NCBI GenBank assembly: GCA_036186865.1
Contig: AP025069.1
Span: 21,047,317 to 21,111,316 of the forward strand
Origin: Eustoma russellianum
Lineage: Eukaryota > Streptophyta > Magnoliopsida > Gentianales > Gentianaceae
Length of the DNA stretch: 64,000 bases
Direction: 5' to 3'
Each line of letters begins with the position of its first letter. The stretch's first letter is position 1. The notes below the pieces were generated by a model. It was given only the letters and a program-made list of their open reading frames with translations. It had not been told where the DNA came from and ran no database searches. Of this stretch, positions 35,487 to 46,300 are shown piece after piece. The position numbers and the translations under genes are program-made.

Positions 35487-36919
35487 CTATTTTTCATCGG
35501 ATGAGAAACAAAGCCCGGAGACAGCCACCTTAAGTTTGCATTTTAAATTTTGATATTTCATCTTCTTGGTGGTTAACTTATTTTCTAGCATGGTGACTCT
35601 GTTTTTGAGGTTGGCTATTTTCACCTCAAGAACATCCATGCAAATCTGCTCCTCGGTATGTTTTTCTCCCCATTGGTTGATAGTCCTATTTAGCTCTTCA
35701 ATCTCAACCTCAGCATCAAATATGTAGTTAGAACTGGAATTCCTACTCCATTGGTGATTTTCTTTATCAGCGCAGGAGGAAGGAATAGGTTGAGGTTGGG
35801 ACGAAGGTGTGTGTAGGGGAAGTCTCTTGGACAGGTATGTCAATGACATAACCCTCTTCAGCCTCATTCTAAGGTCCTTTGCCATGTTGCACTTCGTTGC
35901 GAGATTTGTGAATTTGTTGAATGTTGGCTTTGGTGTAGAAATCCTTAGTGGTGATTTTGTCCTCATCTGTTGCATCCGAAACCAAATTTTATTTCTTGAG
36001 CAATTAATAAATAATATTGCTATACGAAGAGCCTTGCTTTTCTTGGTGGAAACATCCAACACATTCACAAAAAATATTTCCCCAAAGTTTAATGGCTCTC
36101 AATTGGCAATGCGATGGGCAATATGAAAATCTAGATTACTAGGGAGCTTGGTGGACTTACCATTGATACAAAAATTGACAATGTCAAGTAACACACAATG
36201 TACGAAGGGCATATCATTTGTGTTCTTGGTAGGATGAAATCCATGAGAGGTTTTAACCTCAACCTCTATCACCTTATATCGATATGTGTCATATTTCCAA
36301 ATATCAAATTCAATCAAACCTTCATCAGAGAGCCCATGTAGCTCATCGTTTTTGCGTCTGAATCAATGAGTTGACTATCAATGAAAAAATTTAAGGAGAA
36401 TGGAAAGCCATTAAAGTATTCTACCCATAGGTTAGCATAAAGCATTCTAGCATAACGGGTAGACATATAGTCCATTTCTTTTTTATCCCAAAGTGGCCTC
36501 AAATTTTAATCATCGAACCAAGTAATGATAGGGCTCAATTCATCATTACTCAAGATATCTTGAATTTTAAGCAACTTCAATTGAATTGTAGACCTTTTGG
36601 TAGTTTTCCAATTGTTAAATAGGTCTTGTTCCATAGAGGAGATATAGTAAAAATTACATAGAGCTCTAGTTTCTTCCAAGGCTTTTTCATACTCCCTGGA
36701 TTTGAGTCATGGAAAATTTTTGATGGTGAGTCTCCCAAGAACCTCAGTCAAGACCTTGGCTTGGGAGAAATCTATTTTCTTCTTTGAAGCATTCCCCTAT
36801 TTCTTATGTCCCTTAGCTCTTGTGGCAGTAGTTACTTGTTGAGGAGATTGGTGTGATTCCTCTTCTGCTTCATGAGAGGTGCTAGGCCTCTTTGAGGGCT
36901 TTTTGCTTCTTGATGACAT
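35487..36919 (-). pseudogene. SIRE env-like (ORF3) remnant
   Basis: ATG at 36919 opens a basic Ser-rich N-terminus (MSSRSKKPSKRPSTSHEAEE). Continuing in one frame to 36314, with four stops, are EVLGRLTIKNFP and TRYARMLYANLWVEYFNGFP, the arrangement seen in the plant retrotransposon-associated 'putative plant transposon protein' domain. After a frameshift, 36317-35487 ends in a likely coiled coil (EEQICMDVLEVKIANLKNRV, about residues 140-185 of that piece). Position after RNase H and before the 3' LTR matches the third ORF of SIRE-type elements, called env-like because of its location and coiled coil; its function is unproven. I see no convincing membrane segment. It is inactive from stops and a frameshift. 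Confidence 0.65.
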
Positions 36920-37149
36920 GTTGATAGAGTTTTAGGTGTTTGGGGCTGAGAAAAACTAAAAAAAATCTGAAGAAGATGAAGAAATGAAGTAAAATTCAAG
37001 TAGGTTGAAGAGAAATTGAAGTATATTGCAAGAATTTTGAAGAAAGGGGTTGGTTTTGGAGAGAGGAGCGGTGGAGTGTTAGGGTCTAGATGAATGGGGA
37101 GTTAGAATGAAGAAATTTTTGGCTTTTGCAACTTTTATAGGGTCAGCAC

Positions 37150-37262
37150 CCATCAACATCGATCAACCGATGTTAGAGGCTAATGTCTACATCGATCGAT
37201 TGATCTCAAAGACTCATGTATACTTTAATCTCTCAAACAGCTACATCGATCGATCGATGTAT
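37150..37262. repeat. Second CATCGATCG cluster, internal to the SIRE-like element
   Basis: Three palindromic cores (CATCGATCAACCGATG, CATCGATCGATTGAT, CATCGATCGATCGATG) in the spacer between RNase H and the env-like start, related to the LTR minisatellite. Confidence 0.75.
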
Positions 37263-37369
37263 GCTATTTTTTTTTTGTATTTTTGTCCTTTTAAATATTG
37301 TTTATCATTCCTAATCTTCTCCTAATTGATTCAAATGTCTTAATGGGAAGGATTTTTTGACAATTTCAT

Positions 37370-38125
37370 CTAATTGATCATTTGTTGAAACAAATTCAAC
37401 ACACACTGACCTATTTGAGCACAATCTCTTATGAAGTAATGTCTCACTTTAATATTTTTGGTTCTATTATGATGGGCAGGATTTTGTGCTATACTTATGG
37501 TGGAAGTGTTATCGCATAAGATAGGTACTTTATTAAACTTAAGATTGTAGTCATTTAAGGTGTTTATCATCCATAGTATCAGGCAAAACATGAGGCAGCC
37601 GACACATATTCGGATTCCGCCGTAGAAGGTGACACACTCTTTTGTTTCTTGGAGAACTAAGAAACCAAGCAATCTCCAAGAAATTGACATTTTTCGGAGA
37701 TGCTTTTCATATCAACCAGATTTCTAGCATAATCTGAGTCATTATACCCTCTTAAGCCAAAACACTTTTTTTTAGGATAAAGTATCTCAAAGTTCAATAT
37801 ACTTTTCAAATACCTAAAAATATGCTTTAGAGCAACTAGATGTGATTCTTTAGGCATATTTTGAAATCTAACACATAAGCACACAGCATGTAACATATCC
37901 GATCTACTAGCCATTAAATAAAGCAAACTACCAATCATACCCCTATACTTGGTTACCTAAAACGGCTTTCCTTTTCCATCCTTCTTAAGCTTTGTACTTT
38001 TGCTCGTTGGTATGCTTACACTCTTTCCATCCTCAAACTTGTATTTCTTGAGAAGGTCCTTGGCATATTTTGTTTGAGATATGTATACTCCATCTTTGAT
38101 TTGCTTGATTTAAAGTCCAAGGAAG
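37370..38125 (-). pseudogene. SIRE-like pol, distal part (end of RT and RNase H)
   Basis: Continues RT after the solo LTR with YFLGL-stop-IKQIKDGVYISQTKYAKDLLKKY (38120-38033), followed by MIGSLLYLMASRSDMLHAVC (37938) and the RNase H block FGLRGYNDSDYARNLVD and KNIKVRHYFIRDC (to 37370). The RNase H SSTEAEY box is disrupted: the region 37690-37560 is frameshifted. Copia RT and RNase H copy and process element RNA. Upstream RT is at 40802-41330 on the other side of the insertion. Confidence 0.82.
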
Positions 38126-40801
38126 TATAGGACCTGTATAGCACCAATAGAAGGGGGGTTGAATAGTGAGTACGGAAAATTCGTTTTTTAAAACTTTTTG
38201 GACCAAATAACTCACTTCTAAAAATAATTTTTGTTTTCAGATCTTGATTTAATCAATCTAGATGACCTGGTTGTAGACCTACCAAAATTATGAAATTTGA
38301 TGAAGATGTGCTCTCAGATGTTATGAGTGTCTCACAAAAATTTCAGATTAAAATTCCAAGCCAACCCCCTTGAAAACAAGTTTTTGTACAGATTGGGTCA
38401 ATATGCCAAAAACTATACTCTGAAATGAAAATTTTTTTCCTATTAACTGGAAACTCTAAATGACCTGAAAATTTTAAAGAATGACCCTCAAGATGTTTAT
38501 TTTAATGGGTTGAAACATTTTTTTTCAAAATTCCTTTGTTAAGTGTGTCAACCACATTGATGTTCTCAACTTTTGCAAATCTGAGAATCAGATTGCACTA
38601 GTCTCATATCTATTAACATTTGACTGACTTACACTTATCCAAATATGATGAAACTTGGGCCAAATGAAAGGTAGGACATGCGGATTTGTTTCTACAAAAT
38701 TTATGATTTTTGGAAAAAGTTTGCTATTTTTCACGTGGCTATGAAAATGATACAGAAAAGAGGAATTAAAAGTAAAAGTGCTGAAAAGTAAGAACACCGA
38801 GATTTTTATATTGGTTTGGTTAAAAAAACCTACTCCAGTCTTCGAGGACACCTTCCTCGGTATTCACTAAACACAAAAACATCTTGACACAAGGGTGACT
38901 GGAGTTGAACACCAACTCCATCCTTTTACAATCAAACAAACAAACAAATCAACACGAACACCACAACCGATCGAATGAAGGCTTGATCATACCTTGATCT
39001 ACCTTTTATACGAGATGAACGTATGTGGGTGGTTTACACAAAGCCTATATAGTATATGGAATATATGTATGATAGGCTTGAGGCTAAGAGCAAGAAGAAT
39101 GAATCGAAGAAGAAGAGAGTAGTCTTGCTTTGAACTTGTAAGAATATCAACTTTGCTTAGCCTTGTCATGCACCATCTTGCTCCTTTTAATAGTGTATTG
39201 GCCGCCCATAGGGTTTGAGTCTTCCTTGAAAATTGTCTTGAATACCATTGGAAGATTACTTTGTATAAATGAGCATGCAATCTTGCTTACTTAGCGCAAT
39301 ACGATTGGACGAATGACTTGTCTTCTTCTAGTTGTCACTTCTTGATAGGTCATCTTTAATCCACCTTGGCACTCCTCAAATGATCTTGAAATTCTACTTA
39401 AAAATCTGAAACATGTGCTTAAAACCAAGGTGATAACTTTCAAATAATCATGATATGATCCCCCTTAAATTTTGGAATAAAATTTAAGACAAAAAGATGC
39501 AAAAATCAGCAAGCTCTCGAAGACATGTGCTGAAATTCATCATGTGTTTTATTTGAATTGTTTCCTTGTGTGTTGCCCTATTTAATGTCACCAATCATAT
39601 GTCTCATATCCTTCACCAATTAAAGTGCCAAATAAACTCCACCTAGGCTCCAACAAGTTGTGAATAGCGTGTGATATTCAGCTGCATTTGCTGAAATTGT
39701 CTTTTGGTAAACTGTCACATAATGATGCACAATCTTTACACACATGGTCAATTGCAACCGGCCTAAATTTATTTTTCTAGAACACTCGAATATGTCTTGC
39801 ATATGTAAAAGGTGTCTAGATACATGTGACATCAAGACCAAAATGTTTTCATGTATGCCTAAGTGTAGAAAATCGAATTTTTGACTTTCGTCGATTACGC
39901 GATTTTTCTCCGAGTAAACTCAAACTTCTTAAACATGTAATATATATTATGTCACACATAATATACATAAAATGAGGTTTATATTCAGATCCAATGGCTG
40001 ATGAAAAACTACCCCATGTAACAAAATACGCTTGACTTGAATTCTCCATATGTTTAGGCTAAATTATGACATGTGGAGCAACAAAATTTCTGAATATTTT
40101 TGATGTATACAGGCTGACCATCTTTATATGGTAAGTATGTGGCATGTCGGTGACGTTTCGGTTGTCATCCGATATGACAATTTTCGGTTTATGGCTTCGT
40201 GACATGTCATTATAATTTTTGTATCAAGATGACTTATAATATATGATATGAGACCTGTATATACTCATAAATATAATATGTATATGATGGTGTGACATCA
40301 ACGTACGGTTATGTATGATGTGTCTGTGGTACGTCGGGACATAAGCATATAGTGTGTCTTTATGAAAAAATTTGTATATGAAATATATATATAATATATA
40401 TATATATATGTATGTATGTATGTATGTATATATGTATGTATATGGCGTGTGAGTTTGAATGAGATGAGGAGACTTTTCATTTCAAGTTTGTTGCCATATA
40501 GCTCTTTCCAAATATGTCTTCATTTAATGAACTAGTTAGTTCATTAACTTAAGCACTTCACTTGATGAACTAGTTTAGTTTATTAATCATGTCACCTGAA
40601 AATAGTATAAATACAACAAATGTTTGCAATATGATATAAGCTTTAATGCTTCATGGCACTTTAGTACGAAAACATTATATATAAACATGTAAAGCATTTT
40701 ATCACGTGCATACATCAAGTAACACTTATTTCATGCATTTCATAAACACGTAACAATTAAATCATGCATTTTCAAATCGCTCAAATCCCAATTTCTCAAC
40801 T
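38126..40801 (-). repeat. Large solo LTR in the SIRE-like RT
   Basis: 2676 bp with an exact 5-bp duplication GGAAG at 38121-38125 and 40802-40806, interrupting the FFLGLQ-type motif of Copia RT. On the minus strand it begins AGTTGAGAAATTGGGA (TG mutated to AG) and ends GGTGCTATACAGGTCCTATA, where the related LTR at 62500 has CTACA, so both termini are decayed TG...CA. The plus-strand start, with its GGGGGGTTGAATAGTG tract, aligns with 62500-64000. No gag or pol is present. It contains a TA/TATG microsatellite near 40386-40441. It could alternatively be a short non-autonomous element. Confidence 0.8.
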
Positions 40802-43010
40802 GGAAGTAGTTGTGCTCACACATCATGTTAATCTCAAATTCTCATTCTATTAGCTTAGCAAAATGCTCACAAAGAGAATCATTAGTGACACCAAATATAA
40901 TATCATCTACGTATATTTGAAAAAGTGATTATTTCTTGTTCTTTAATAAATAATGTATTGCCAACTTTTTTCTTGAAAAACTGTTTTCAAGAAGGAAGTT
41001 GCCTAATCTCTTATGCCACGATCTATGAGCTTGTTTAAGCCCATAAAGACCCTTTTTGAGTTTGAACACATGATTTGGATAATTATGATTTTCAAAACCC
41101 ACAGGTTGAGCTATATATACTTCTTCTTGAGTTATCCCATTCAAGAGGACTGATTTTGCATCCATTTGATAAAACTAAAATCTTTATATCATGCATATGT
41201 TAGGAGCATCTTAACAGCTTTTAGTCCTGCCATGGGAGCAAATATCTCATGATAATCAATTCCTTGTTCTTGTTCATATCCTTGTGCGACGAACCTAGCT
41301 TTGTTTTTTTGTTTTATTTCCTTTGTCATCCATTTTGTTTCTAATACCTATTTAGTACCAACAATAGAATGATCATTAAGTTTAGAGACTAACTCCCAAA
41401 CATTACTTCTTTCAAATTGATTTAACTCTTCTTTGAAATTGATTTATAACTTCTTTTATATTTTTAGGCTCAACTTGTGAAATGAAGGCATTTTCATAAA
41501 ATTTTTCCCTTGTTAATATACCTTCACTGGTTTCTCCTAGTATCGATTCTTTTGGATGATCTTTCTTATATTCAAATAAAGTGTCACCTTTTACTTCATC
41601 TTCTTTTATTTTAGAAATAGGTCCACTTTCAAGTGTATCAATTCTAAGATCAATAAGAGTATCTCCTTTTGACTTTTCAAGGTTTTCTTTATGACTTACT
41701 TTAACTATCTCACTTTCTTCATCATATCTAAATTTGATTCATCATCAAGAAATTCAATAAATTTAACATCAATGCACTCTTCAACTTCTATAATCCTTTA
41801 ACTATATAATCCAAATGCCTTGTTATTTTGAGCAAACCCATAAAGATTCCTTCATCCTCTTTGAAATCGAGTTTATTCAAGTTATATTTGGTGTTAAGTA
41901 TGAAGCACTTACATCCAAATACCTTGAAGTACCCAATGTTGGGTACTCTTCCTTTCCAAAGCTCATAAAGAGTCTTTTTGATAGATAGTCTCAAGTAAAC
42001 TCTATTTATCACATGACAAGCGGTGTTAACCGCTTCAAACCAAAAATAATTAGGCAGCTCAAATTCATTTAGCATGGCTCTACTCATTACTTGAAGAGTT
42101 CTATTGTTCATTTCTGCAATACTATTTTTTTGAGGAGTCTAGGAGCCGCGAAGCTGTATCCATATCCTTTGGATACACAAAATTCTTGAAACGCACCATC
42201 AAACTCACCACCTCTATCACTTCTAAATTCCTTGGTAGCATCTTCTCTTAGGTTTTCTAATCTCTTACAAAGTTTTATAAATTCTTGGCATGCGTCATCC
42301 GTTTTTAGCTAAGAACATGACCCAATTAAACCTAGAGAAGTCATCTACCACTACAAAAGTGTAATGTTTTCTACCAAGACTTGCTGTACCAATATCCCAT
42401 ACATATCCATATAAAACAATTGCAGAAATTTGATGGTGGAGATTTCACTTTTAGGATTGACGCTTGCTTTAATAGGCTTTGCCTTTTGACAAGTGTCACA
42501 TAAGCCATAGTTTTTGAAATTTAATTTTGGAAGACCTTGGACCTTTTCATTTTTACAAATTTTTCGGAAGTTTTTGAAACTAATATGTCCAAGTCGTCTA
42601 TGTCATAATTGCGTCAAATAATATTTGGTAACTATACATGAAACTTTTTGGGATATCAGATCATGTGTGCTGAATTTGTAAACCTCATTTTTCCTTATAG
42701 CCTCAAAAACAACTCTGCCATCCTTTTTCACTATGCATTTTATTTTTGCAAATTCAACCTGAAAATCAACATAACATAGTTGGCTAACACTTATCAAATT
42801 TTACTTAAGCCCTTTTAAATAAAATACATTACTAAAAGCAAAAGAAGAGTTACTGATTTCTCCATGTCTATGATTTTGGCTCTCCTATTTCCAAAATGCA
42901 CCGGTCAACCATCTTGGATTTTGAGCTTGGTGAACAAGGTTTTGTCTCCAGTCATGAGTGTGGAACATCTACTATTCATAAGCCATTTGGTTCCTTCTTC
43001 TTTGGCTTCT
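40802..43010 (-). pseudogene. SIRE-like pol, proximal part (PR, INT, RT)
   Basis: The protease remnant near 42990-42880 reads WLMNSRCSTLMTGDKTLF, where SIRE proteases have WYLDSGCSRHMTGD, so the catalytic Asp is replaced by Asn and Gly by Arg. GAG-pre-integrase lies at 42797-42603 (ISVSQLCYVDFQVEF). Integrase core pieces fall between 42560 and 42130, with the C-terminal part at 42111-41788 (FGCKCFILNTKYNLNKLDFK). A Ser/Asp-rich linker then leads to RT at 41330-40802, with MDAKSVLLNGITQEEVY, LKKGLYGLKQAHRSWH and the catalytic YVDD at 40902-40913. Frames are broken in many places. The RT ends at the GGAAG duplication. Confidence 0.82.
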
Positions 43011-43112
43011 CACGTGATGTGTATTTTAATATCGCAAGCCTCTTTTTTGTATTTTCTGAATTCCATCACTAACATACTAGAACATCATATTTCTATTATT
43101 ATATCATTTATG

Positions 43113-43268
43113 CAGGTACATTTAGAGCTGGGGGTCTCACTGCAAGCAGACTCTCTATCTCTTGGGATAGAGGTATTGTCTGCCTACCACTTACCCTCCT
43201 CAGACCCTAACGATAGCTTTTGCTGTTGTATATACTGGGTACGGATGATGATGATGATGATGATGATT
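43113..43268 (+). mobile_element. Au/TS-like SINE 3' part with (GAT)n tail
   Basis: The stretch resembles the conserved 3' half of plant tRNA-derived SINEs: GGGTCTCACTGCAAGCAG, then CTCTCTATCTCTTGGGATAG, a GTCTGCCTACCACTTACC segment, CCTCCTCAGACCC, and ATACTGGGTA followed by eight GAT units. The tRNA-like head with A and B boxes is not evident upstream, so it is 5'-truncated. It interrupts the gag/protease boundary of the SIRE-like element. The family call is from memory of consensus features, not a search. Confidence 0.65.
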
Positions 43269-43269
43269 G

Positions 43270-43800
43270 GCAACCGTTGATGGTTGGGTCCTTTCGGGTA
43301 AGCTTGTTGACTCTTAGACTTCTAAACATATATGTTAGCATATCTAGCCCTACATAAACTTTTTATGTGTTCTTTCTTGTTTCAATGAAAATAGGCAGGT
43401 ACATATTTTGGTTGTGTATTTTTGTACTTATAAGATAGTGAGCCATTCTAAGTCTTTTTTATATTTGACTTTTCTTTTGACTTAATGACTTAGGTTCAAC
43501 AGTGGAGTGTGATGACTCAAATCCTAAACCAGATCTATCATTTCCTATTCTTTTATTTTAAGTAGTTTATCAAGATTACTCCTACCATTTGTTAATCTTT
43601 GCAGATCTAATCTTAACTTATTGCATTCCTTCCTAACTTCTATATTTTCAAGTGCTACGGTCTCATGCATGGTAAGCATGATATCATGCTCTTGATAAAT
43701 CAAAATATTCTTTTCATGCAAGTTCTTGTCTTCTAGTATGCATTTTTTGAAATTATTTCTTCAAGTGTCAATATTTCAAGTTAAGTTTTTCAAAATTATC
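43270..43800 (-). pseudogene. SIRE-like gag C-terminal remnant
   Basis: Minus-strand translation shows a coiled-coil-like stretch (ALENIEVRKECNKLRLDLQR) followed by LTNGRSNLDKLLK, a hallmark of SIRE/Maximus gag C-termini. Further on, toward 43430-43280, the expected zinc knuckle cannot be recognised. The upstream half of gag is deleted at about 43800. Confidence 0.65.
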
Positions 43801-43809
43801 TTGTAAGGT

Positions 43810-44351
43810 TTTAGTTTTTCACTTCACCTGCATCGATCTATCGATGTCTCTTTCTTGAGAGGCTGATGTGTATATCGATCGATCGACGTCTCATCATTGA
43901 GAGATCAATGTATTCCAGTAAGGTTTCGGTTTTATTCCTTACATACATCGATCCATCGATGTCTCTTCCTGAGAGATTGGTGTATTCATCGACCGATTGA
44001 TGTCTCATACTTGAGAGATCGATGTCTTCTAGTAAGGTTTTAACTTTGAACTTTCACTACATCGATCGGTTGATGTCTCTAACCTTAGGGTCTGATGTCA
44101 CATCAATCGATCGATGTCTCCCAAACTGATAGATCGATATTGGACTGTAAGGTTCCAAACTTGGACAATCCCAACATAGATCAATCAATGTCTGTTCTTG
44201 ATATATTGATTTACATATCAATCGATCCACGTGAGAGATCGATATCACACGGTATGTTTTTCTCATTTTGTTTTAATTCTCAAGTATGTACTACTTTTTT
44301 AACTCTTTTAAAACATCTTTTAACTTTATCAGAACAATTCATATTACAACA
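43810..44351 (-). repeat. SIRE-like 5' LTR remnant with minisatellite
   Basis: Matches 34300-34915 in order and orientation: the CATCGATCGATG units (43820-44250), then TTTTTCTCATTTTGTT and AACATCTTTTAACTTTATC, ending AATTCATATTACAACA at 44351. The outer two thirds expected from the 3' LTR are deleted. Confidence 0.75.
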
Positions 44352-44416
44352 TCTGCTGTATTTTGGGAGAGATTATATGTTATTCTGCTGGCTATCATGG
44401 TTTACTTCCAACAAAG

Positions 44417-44429
44417 TGGTATCAGAGCC
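44417..44429 (+). other. Primer binding site of the plus-strand Copia fragment
   Basis: TGGTATCAGAGCC, an exact tRNA-iMet type Copia site, three bases after CCAACA. Confidence 0.9.
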
Positions 44430-44472
44430 TTGGTTTTGATTTCGTGCAACTATTGAAGTGAATACATCTAGA

Positions 44473-45706
44473 ATGGTGAGTTTGAATGAATCCAACTATA
44501 ATTTTTGGAAAGAGAAAATGGAAGACTTGCTTTATGTCAATGGTTTTATTGTTCCTTTTTTCTCCCGAAAAGCCCGATGGAAAAAGTGGTGAAGAGTGGA
44601 ATTTGTTGCATAGACAAGTTTGTGGATACATCCGACAATGGGTTGATGATAATATTTTGAATCATGTGAGCATGGTGGTTAATGCTAAAACACTTTGGAC
44701 TGCATTTGAAAAGTTATATGCAAAGAAGATGGGGAAATCCTAATCAAGCAAATGATATCCTTGAAGTATGATGATGGTTCATCAACGGTCGACCACTTAA
44801 ATGCATTCCAAAGGATCATCAACCAATTGGACACAATAGGCATTAGCTTTGATGATGAGATACAAGCTTTATGGCTCCTTGGCACTTCTCCAAACTCGTG
44901 TGAGACGGTTAGGACGTCGTTGTCTAATCACACTCTGAATGGTGTTGTCACAGTGGAATCGGTTAAAAGTTATATTCTTAGTGAAGAAATGAGGCACAAG
45001 TCTTTGGCCCCTCTCCACATGTTGAAGTGTTGGTTACAGAACCAAGAGGGAGAAGCCAAAATCAAAATAACCTTGGTGCATCAAAGGGGAGAAATCAAAG
45101 TCGGACATTGAATAATCGTGGTACTTCTCGTGGAGGCTCCAACAAATGGTCTAATATTGAATGCCACCATTGTGGCTTGAAAGATCATATTCGAAAGTAT
45201 TGTCAAAAGTTGAAAAGAGAAATGAGAGAGAAGAATAACAACAATGATGTCAAGAAAGAAGGTACCAACAATGATGACGTTGCCGCTGTTGATGATTTCT
45301 TCATTGCTTGTGACGATTGTGCAGAAAGTATTAATATATCATGTGATGAGAGGAAATGGGTGATTGATAGTGGTGCTTCTACACATGCTATCAAATGACC
45401 ATTTCTTACGGCTAGTGATTTTGGTGTAGTACGCATAGAAAATAGTGGACAAGCAAGTGTTGTCGGAATGGGAAATATTTGTGTTGAGACCAGTAATGGA
45501 ATACACAAGCTCTCAAAGATGCGAAGCATATTCCCGATCTTTGGTTCAACCTTTTATCTGTTGAAAGCTAAGTAATGAAGGATATTGCAGTTCATTTTTG
45601 AATGATGAGTGGATACTAAAGAAGGGCTAAATGTTGGTTGCAAGAGGAAAGAAAAGATGGCAGCACTTCTCATCTGTATCGCCTGCATCTTCTTAATGCA
45701 GACGGC
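44473..45706 (+). pseudogene. Copia gag-protease remnant
   Basis: From ATG 44473 the peptide reads MVSLNESNYNFWKEKMEDLL, a typical Copia gag start. A frameshift near 44560 follows, then the UBN2 core (NAKTLWTAFEKLYAKKMGKS; STVDHLNAFQRIINQLDTIG; SVKSYILSEEMRHKS). The zinc knuckle CHHCGLKDHIRKYC is at about 45160-45205. The protease begins with an intact active site, WVIDSGASTHAIK, near 45357-45396, followed by a stop. GAG-pre-integrase traces (KLSNEGYCSSFLNDEW, LVARGKK) end near 45706. Two or three frameshifts and stops; inactive. Confidence 0.85.
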
Positions 45707-45710
45707 CGGG

Positions 45711-46211
45711 TATGTTCTGCAATATGATTATCTTCTATGCATTTCACAGTTTATCAACTGCCTGATGCCCAATATCTCTTCCTTGCTAAGGACCGCTCTA
45801 CTTTTGTTTGAATCCGTTGAGGACCGCGCTCTAGCAGACCGCTGCTGGAATGGGATACTATACTTGTTTCCCGTAGCTACCTTGGCTATGGGCAACCTGG
45901 GTATTCATTTGGCTTTTTCCATACACTTTGATTTTGGATTAATTTGTCTTTTCACATGCGTAACAATTTACCTGTTTGTTTTTCTAAGGTACATCATGTA
46001 TCAATGGCGATGGGTTTGTGCTCAATTTCGAAGATACAGTTGCTCTCCAACACCAATCCCCGCGCCAGCACACATCAAATTAGACTAAATTGTTTTGTAT
46101 CGATTTTGTCAATTTATAACTTATTAATGTCTTCCATTTTACATTTCATCTGCATTTTCATTTATCTTTATTGCGTAGTTTGGGAGAGTCTCCCACCATA
46201 TCTAAGAAATT
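45711..46211. other. Unrecognised 0.5-kb segment between Copia relic and LINE terminus
   Basis: No domain recognised. An open frame at 45609-46088 (plus) would give a hydrophobic 159-residue peptide, but its first part overlaps Copia GAG-pre-integrase in the wrong frame, so it is not called as a gene. Confidence 0.5.
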
Positions 46212-46300
46212 GATGTAACCATGGTATTCCTTCGCCACAAGTGAGGGTAAATTAATTAATAAAATGCCCGAACGGTGCCGCATGTCTTTCACCAAAAAAA
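46212..46300 (+). mobile_element. LINE-like 3' terminus with poly(A)
   Basis: TGTAACCATGGTATTCC, then TTCGCCACAAGTGAGG, then AATTAATTAATAAAATG and an A9 run at about 46288-46300. It mirrors the 3' ends of LINE-A (minus strand CTGGTATTCCTCCGCCATAAG at 47230-47205) and LINE-B. No LINE ORF2 sequence was recognised upstream, so the element is severely 5'-truncated or carries foreign sequence. Confidence 0.6.

Larger units (their letters stand above)
33472..44351 (-). mobile_element. SIRE-like Copia element with env-like ORF, heavily decayed
   Basis: Minus-strand element reading gag (43800-43270), PR, INT, RT, RH and then an env-like ORF (36919-35487) before its 3' LTR (ending at 34915). The extra ORF downstream of RNase H and the gag motif RLTNGRSNLDKLLK are typical of the SIRE/Maximus lineage. 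It is interrupted by a 2.7-kb solo LTR (38126-40801) and a SINE relic (43113-43268). An internal deletion near 43800 joins mid-gag directly to the inner part of the 5' LTR, so the N-terminus of gag, the primer site and part of the LTR are gone. The left limit (33472) is provisional. Confidence 0.78.
44352..45706 (+). mobile_element. 5' part of another plus-strand Copia element
   Basis: A primer binding site (44417-44429), gag, protease and the beginning of GAG-pre-integrase in that order, truncated near 45706. Only about 65 bp before the primer site (ending TTACTTCCAACA) could be LTR. The rest of the LTR may lie beyond the SIRE-like element, which would make this its target, but the flanking pentamers there do not match well. 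Confidence 0.75.

Noticed and set aside
33472..44416. SIRE-like element inserted into the LTR of the plus-strand Copia at 44352
   Set aside because: The flanking pentamers (ACTAC and TCTGC) agree at only three of five positions and the left limit is uncertain, so the nesting is not asserted.
45609..46088. 159-codon open frame with several hydrophobic segments, at first sight a small membrane protein
   Set aside because: Its first third overlaps Copia GAG-pre-integrase sequence in another frame, it has no recognisable family, and it sits between two transposon relics. More likely a chance frame.
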